Source of the DNA: JBBDYQ01 sp035553855
GTDB taxonomy: Bacteria; Actinomycetota; Thermoleophilia; Solirubrobacterales; Thermoleophilaceae
NCBI GenBank assembly: GCA_035553855.1
Contig: DATMJO010000038.1
Coordinates: 1 to 9,323 of the forward strand
Direction: 5' to 3'
Length of the DNA stretch: 9,323 nt
Below are positions 6,102-9,323 of this stretch, one piece after another. The notes beneath the pieces are model-generated. The model searched no databases. It had not been told where the DNA came from and saw nothing but the letters and a program-made list of their open reading frames with translations. Position numbers and translations under genes: made by a program. Within the stretch, counting starts at the first letter, position 1; every line of letters begins with the position of its first letter.

Positions 6102-7631
6102 CTAGCGGTCGCCGGCGACCGCCTCGTAGAGCGGTAGGTAGGCCTCGGCGTCGGGCCCGGCCGTCAGGTGGATGGCGCCCGGCTCGTAGACGAAGTCGAT
6201 CACGCGCAGCGCCTTCAGCCGCTCCAGCACGTGCACGAGCTCGGACTCGTTGGCGTCCGAGCGCGCGATGTCGATCGCGTAGCCGGTCGTGTGGAGCGAG
6301 AAGCCGCTCGTGGCCTGCGGGTTCGAGACGACGAGCAGGCGCTGATAGTCGAGGTCGCGCACGGTGCTCGTGACCCGCAGGGCGCGCTCGGCGCCGAGGC
6401 GGCGCACCTCCTTCGCGATGTAGACGAGCAGGCCGAGCGCCTCGGGCCTGAGCCCGCGGTAGAGCTCGCGCCGCTCCTCGAGCCGCCGCGCGAGCGCGCC
6501 CATGCCGCGGCCGATCCGGTAGCCGAGGCGGCCGGGGTCGGAGGGCAGCGGCACGAGATCGCCGTCGTCGTAGGCGTCGCGCAGATCGTCCGCGTCCTCG
6601 AATGGCTCGTTGTCCGACGGCGGCCTCAGCACCTCCTCGGCGCTCGCCTTGTTGCCGTGCAGCCCGGCGAGCCGGCGCAGCTCGTCGCGGTCCTCCCGGT
6701 ACAGCCGCCGGATCTCGCGCGCGGCCTCGAGCCGGAAGAGGTAGTGGCGCGAGTCGTCGCCGAACGAGGTGAGCCGCCGGTAGGCGCGCGGGTTGTGGGT
6801 GGGGGAGGAGTCGAAGTAGAGCCGGACGAACGGCACCCGCCCCTCGCCGTAGGCGTCGATCACGTTCGAGAGGTTCCCCATGCCCATGTGGTACGAGGCC
6901 GCGGCTAGATCCTCGCGCCGGAAGCGCCTCTCCGCGATCGCCAGGTAGCGGGCGGCGCCGTCCACGGCCTTCGCGGGGTCGAAGCGCTCGTCGATCACGC
7001 GGCGGTCCCGCCGCGCCTTCGCGAGGCGCCGGGTGAACAGCCGCCGTCCCTTGCCCGTGCTCGCCTTCGCGGCCTTCCGGGAGTTGCGGTCTATCGCCCG
7101 GGTCAGCTCACGGCTGCGGGCCACGTCCACCCTCATGCCGAGCAGCGAGGTCGCCGTCCCGGGCAGGATCTGCGCGAGCCCGGTGGCGGACTCGGGGTCG
7201 CCGTTCGCCATCACCTCCGGGCGCCCCGCGCTCTCGAGGAACACGAGCGCCCCGAGTGTGTCCGCGCTCACGCCGTGGCGCTCGGCCGAGCGGTCGATCA
7301 GCGGCTGGAAGAGGGCCACGCGCCGCTCGGTCACCTCGACCCCGCCGGGGCTCTTCGCGTACACGACGTGGGAGAAGGCGTCACGGCCGCGCTCGAGGAG
7401 GTCGTCGTCGTGCTCGGCGTCGTACTCGAACGGCTCGAAGCCGGCGGTGTCGAAGTCGGGCCCGCGCTCGCCGTCGGGCAGCTTGAAGACGTCGGGGAGG
7501 TCGCGCTCGCCCGCGTCCTCGGAGCCCGCCATGAGAACGCCCGCGCCGGTGCCGCCCGCGAGGGCGGCTGCGAGCGCAGCGATCGCGATCCGCCGGCGTG
7601 TCCAAGCCCGGGGGCGGACGGGCGCGGTCAC
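6102..7631 (-). CDS. Membrane-anchored cell-wall enzyme: lytic transglycosylase domain plus C-terminal M15/DUF5715-like domain
   Basis: 509 residues from GTG 7631, overlapping the ctaG stop by four bases (GTGA). Arg-rich residues 12-14 precede one hydrophobic segment (15-35), a signal anchor or possibly Tat-like signal. The SLT-type lytic transglycosylase domain shows VFLESAGRPEV with presumed catalytic Glu133, GLAQILPGTA (151-160), and AAASYHMGMGNL (243-254) in place of the usual AYNAG motif. About 40 extra residues rich in Lys/Arg (roughly 172-214) separate the last two motifs. Residues about 395-492 resemble the M15/VanY-like or DUF5715 fold: SLHTTGYAID with likely zinc ligands His447 and Asp454, and EPGAIH with Glu483 and His488. 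The protein may cut both glycan strands and peptide stems outside the membrane; the second activity is inferred from motifs. A longer in-frame extension upstream is only a shadow of ctaG. Confidence 0.85.
   Translation of the reverse strand: MTAPVRPRAWTRRRIAIAALAAALAGGTGAGVLMAGSEDAGERDLPDVFKLPDGERGPDFDTAGFEPFEYDAEHDDDLLERGRDAFSHVVYAKSPGGVEVTERRVALFQPLIDRSAERHGVSADTLGALVFLESAGRPEVMANGDPESATGLAQILPGTATSLLGMRVDVARSRELTRAIDRNSRKAAKASTGKGRRLFTRRLAKARRDRRVIDERFDPAKAVDGAARYLAIAERRFRREDLAAASYHMGMGNLSNVIDAYGEGRVPFVRLYFDSSPTHNPRAYRRLTSFGDDSRHYLFRLEAAREIRRLYREDRDELRRLAGLHGNKASAEEVLRPPSDNEPFEDADDLRDAYDDGDLVPLPSDPGRLGYRIGRGMGALARRLEERRELYRGLRPEALGLLVYIAKEVRRLGAERALRVTSTVRDLDYQRLLVVSNPQATSGFSLHTTGYAIDIARSDANESELVHVLERLKALRVIDFVYEPGAIHLTAGPDAEAYLPLYEAVAGDR
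6105..6122. repeat. Perfect 18-bp palindrome at the convergent gene ends
   Basis: GCGGTCGCC directly followed by its reverse complement GGCGACCGC. It covers the last six sense codons of the minus-strand wall-enzyme gene and begins 18 bases after the GNAT pseudogene's stop. A hairpin could help terminate or stabilise transcripts from both sides, but there is no T-tract on either strand. Palindromes are commoner in such GC-rich sequence, so the role is open. Confidence 0.4.
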
Positions 7632-8446
7632 GCCGCGGCCTCCTCGAGACGCTCGCGTCGGCGCTCGTCCTCCTCGCTGCGCCCCAGCATCGCCACGAAG
7701 AGGACGGCAAAGGCTATGACGAGCACGATCGACTGCTCGGCCATCATGATCGCGCCGCCGAGGTTCTGGTCCTCGACCGCGCTCAGCCCCCACGTCCGCG
7801 GTGCCTCGGCGTAGTGGTCGTAGATCGCCGTGCCGGACCAGGTGAGCAAGACGCCGAGCCCGCCCAGGAGCGCCTTGCCCCCGGCGATGTAGGCGAACGG
7901 CCAAAGGCCGGTGAGGCCGCGGCGCATCGGCACGGGCTGGATCAGAGGCCACCAGAACAGAACGCCGGCGGCGAAGAACGACCCGTGCTCGAGCACGTGC
8001 AGCACGTCGTTCGTGGCGGCCGCGTCGTAGAGCGCCGGGATGTGCCAGACGTAGATCAGAGCCAGCCACGCGCCGAGGAAGACGAGCGGGTGGGCGAGCG
8101 CGCCGAGGCGCCGCTCGATCGCCATCAGGCGGCGCGTCGCGGGACGCATGATGACTCGCGAGAGCCCGAGCAGCGCGAGCGCGGGGGCGATGTCGCCGAG
8201 CAGCACGTGCTGGACCATGTGCATCGAGAAGAGCCGCTCCTCCCCGAGCGCCGCGACCGGCGAAAGCAGCGCGGCAGCGAGCACCAGCAGCGCCACGCCG
8301 AACGCGATGGCCTGGGCCGCGCCCGCGCCCCGCCCGTCCGCCTCGCGGCGCGCAGCCCGGAAGCGCCACCAGTAGACGCCGCCATAGGAGGCGAGCGCGA
8401 GCAGGATGATCGGCTCGAAGCTCCAACGGATGTCGGGGTCGCTCAT
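7628..8446 (-). CDS. ctaG: CtaG-type cytochrome c oxidase assembly protein (caa3_CtaG family)
   Basis: 272 residues, a multi-spanning membrane protein. Hydrophobic segments lie near 12-24, 46-64, 80-97, 120-138, 155-168, 183-202 and 235-254. Family landmarks: MHMVQH with His76 and His80 followed by LLGDIAPAL, VWHIPALY with His135, LHVLEH with His150 and His154 followed by a Trp-rich segment, and the terminal DQNLGGAIMMAEQ. The family is needed for assembly of aa3/caa3 oxidases, probably in copper delivery; the histidines fit a metal role. A charged cytosolic tail (EEDERRRERLEEA) ends it. The ATG at 8446 has no clear Shine-Dalgarno, and only 23 bases separate it from divergent comF. The stop overlaps the next gene's GTG. 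Why it is coupled to a wall hydrolase is not evident. Confidence 0.9.
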   Translation of the reverse strand: MSDPDIRWSFEPIILLALASYGGVYWWRFRAARREADGRGAGAAQAIAFGVALLVLAAALLSPVAALGEERLFSMHMVQHVLLGDIAPALALLGLSRVIMRPATRRLMAIERRLGALAHPLVFLGAWLALIYVWHIPALYDAAATNDVLHVLEHGSFFAAGVLFWWPLIQPVPMRRGLTGLWPFAYIAGGKALLGGLGVLLTWSGTAIYDHYAEAPRTWGLSAVEDQNLGGAIMMAEQSIVLVIAFAVLFVAMLGRSEEDERRRERLEEAAA

Positions 8447-8469
8447 AGGCGCGCGCCCGCTACCGGATC
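8447..8469. promoter_or_regulatory. Compact divergent promoter region between ctaG and comF
   Basis: Only 23 bases separate the two start codons. The stretch contains GGCGCGCGCC (8448-8457, palindromic) and CTACCGGAT (8460-8468), the latter possibly a weak -10 for a leaderless comF. An inverted repeat ATCGTG (8467-8472) / CACGAT (8485-8490) spans the comF start as called. Either both promoters reach into the opposite coding region or the comF start lies further downstream. Confidence 0.35.
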
Positions 8470-9162
8470 GTGACGTTCCACGCGCACGATTGTGGCAACG
8501 GCCGCCCCGGCGTCACCCCGGCGAGCCGATGCTGTGCGCTGTGGCCTGCTCTTCTCACCCCGTTCGCCCCGCCGCTGTGTCTCGCCTGCCGGGCCTGGGC
8601 CGGCCGCGCGGAGCCGCTCTGCGCCCCCTGCCGGGCCTCGCTCCGCCGCGTCTCGTCGGTGTCGCCACTTCCCTGCGGGCTCGCCGTGTTCGCCGTGTTC
8701 GCTCACGAGGGCGCCGCCCGAGCGCTCGTCCACGCGCTCAAGTTCCGCGGCGGGGTGCGCGTGGCGGCGACGATGGCCGCGCAGATCGTCGCAGGGGTGC
8801 CTCAGCCGTGGCTCGACGGCGCGGCACTGGTGCCGGTCCCGGCCCATCTGTCGCGCAGGCGCCAACGTGGCTTCAACCAGGCCGAGGTGATCGCGGCGGA
8901 GGTGGCGGCGCGAACCGGCACGGTCGTCACGGATTGCCTGGAGCGCCACGGGCGCTCGCGCCCTCAGGCGGGCCTCGGCCGCGCCGCGCGGCTCGCCGCG
9001 CCCGCGGGCACGGTCCGGTTGCGCCCCGGGGCTCTTGTGCCGGAGAGGACGCTGCTGGTGGACGACGTCGTCACGACGGGCGCCACGCTGTCGGCCTGCG
9101 CCGCCGCGCTGGGCCCCGGCGTCGCGGGCGCGCTCGCGTATGCGCGCGCCGGCGGGCGCTGA
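8470..9162 (+). CDS. comF: ComF-family phosphoribosyltransferase-like protein
   Basis: 230 residues from GTG 8470. An N-terminal zinc-ribbon-like element has two CxxC pairs (Cys37/Cys40 and Cys51/Cys54), then HALKFRGG (88-95), LVPVPAHLSRRRQRGFNQAE (120-139) and the PRPP-binding loop LLVDDVVTTGAT (195-206). This is the complete ComF arrangement. In Bacillus and Haemophilus relatives the protein acts in DNA uptake, but it is widespread in bacteria not known to be competent, where its role is unclear. The start is uncertain: residues 1-20 show no family resemblance, there is no Shine-Dalgarno, and in-frame CTG codons near 8539 could serve as alternatives. It precedes hpf, a common actinobacterial order. 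Confidence 0.88.
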   Translation: MTFHAHDCGNGRPGVTPASRCCALWPALLTPFAPPLCLACRAWAGRAEPLCAPCRASLRRVSSVSPLPCGLAVFAVFAHEGAARALVHALKFRGGVRVAATMAAQIVAGVPQPWLDGAALVPVPAHLSRRRQRGFNQAEVIAAEVAARTGTVVTDCLERHGRSRPQAGLGRAARLAAPAGTVRLRPGALVPERTLLVDDVVTTGATLSACAAALGPGVAGALAYARAGGR

Positions 9163-9206
9163 CCATTGACGCCCCGTCTACCATCTCTGGGGAGACCAAC
9201 CGAACC

Positions 9207-9214
9207 AAGGAGGT
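9207..9214 (+). promoter_or_regulatory. Strong Shine-Dalgarno of hpf (AAGGAGGT)
   Basis: A full anti-16S complement lies four bases before the ATG at 9219. It is the strongest ribosome binding site in the window and contrasts with the SD-less starts elsewhere, fitting a highly translated protein. TACCAT at 9179-9184 is a candidate -10, giving a leader of about 28 bases. TTGACG at 9166-9171 lies only seven bases before it and is not a standard -35. Confidence 0.75.
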
Positions 9215-9218
9215 CCGC

Positions 9219-9323
9219 ATGCGCATCGAGATCAAGGGGCGCAACGGCGCGACGGTCGACGACGAGATTCGCGACAGGATCGGCAAGCGCTTCGCGAAGA
9301 TCGGAAGGCAGGTCTCCCCGCTC
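9219..9323 (+). CDS. hpf: Ribosome hibernation promoting factor (HPF/RaiA family), N-terminal part
   Basis: 35 residues are visible before the window ends: MRIEIKGRNG, then DDEIRDRIGKRFAKIGR. This is the first strand and first helix of the S30AE/HPF fold, which binds the decoding region of the small ribosomal subunit and inactivates ribosomes in stationary phase or stress. In actinobacteria the gene usually encodes the long form that dimerises 70S ribosomes, and it usually follows comF and precedes secA. Here it follows comF by 56 bases. The length and C-terminal domain cannot be seen. Confidence 0.85.
   Translation, partial: MRIEIKGRNGATVDDEIRDRIGKRFAKIGRQVSPL

Noticed and set aside
7632..8426. 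N-terminal extension of the wall-enzyme frame up to 8426
   Set aside because: The extra residues are an out-of-frame reading of ctaG. The GTG at 7631 gives a proper signal anchor and a four-base overlap.
9166..9184. TTGACG/TACCAT as a classical sigma-70 promoter for hpf
   Set aside because: The spacer is only seven bases, far from 16-18. The TACCAT alone is kept as a weak -10 candidate.

Overview
The window is a gene-dense stretch of very GC-rich bacterial chromosome with strong third-position G/C. Genes overlap by four bases or sit 9 to 21 bases apart, and several starts have no Shine-Dalgarno but a TANNNT element just upstream, as in leaderless actinobacterial genes. The comF then hpf order at the right end, the CtaG-type oxidase assembly protein and the SnoaL-like domains fit a high-GC actinomycete, possibly Thermoleophilia/Solirubrobacterales. 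That placement is inferred from style and gene content only. I saw no tRNA, rRNA, CRISPR array or insertion sequence.

Left part (1-4700, plus strand): the tail of a SnoaL/NTF2-like protein is followed by an apparent operon. It holds a short MerR-family regulator with an inverted-repeat operator just upstream, a complete long-type S-adenosylhomocysteine hydrolase (ahcY), a second short-type SAH-hydrolase homologue fused to a C-terminal NTF2/SnoaL-like domain, and a sugar-phosphate nucleotidyltransferase. Junctions are ATGA overlap, 20-base gap with alternative hairpins, ATGA overlap. The second hydrolase homologue is the most unusual object here. It keeps the NAD-binding motif and several active-site residues, but has Glu where the catalytic Lys belongs and Asn-Asp where the family has Asp-Asn. 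It may be a pseudoenzyme partner of AhcY or an enzyme with another substrate.

Middle (4701-6101): a GNAT-like acetyltransferase and, directly behind it, a tandem paralogue broken by a net 184-bp internal deletion plus frameshift. Both copies have a TAGGGT element 6-8 bases before the start codon. The pseudogene ends 14 bases from the stop codon of a convergent gene, next to a perfect 18-bp palindrome.

Right part (6102-9323): a minus-strand pair with a four-base overlap, ctaG (membrane protein for cytochrome c oxidase assembly) followed by a membrane-anchored cell-wall enzyme that joins a lytic-transglycosylase domain to an M15/DUF5715-like domain. Divergently, 23 bases from ctaG, comF runs on the plus strand, followed by a ribosome hibernation factor gene (hpf) with a strong Shine-Dalgarno, cut by the window end.

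Together the left operon looks dedicated to removing the SAM-methylation by-product SAH, with its own regulator and an unexplained accessory paralogue. The other genes are housekeeping-like functions.
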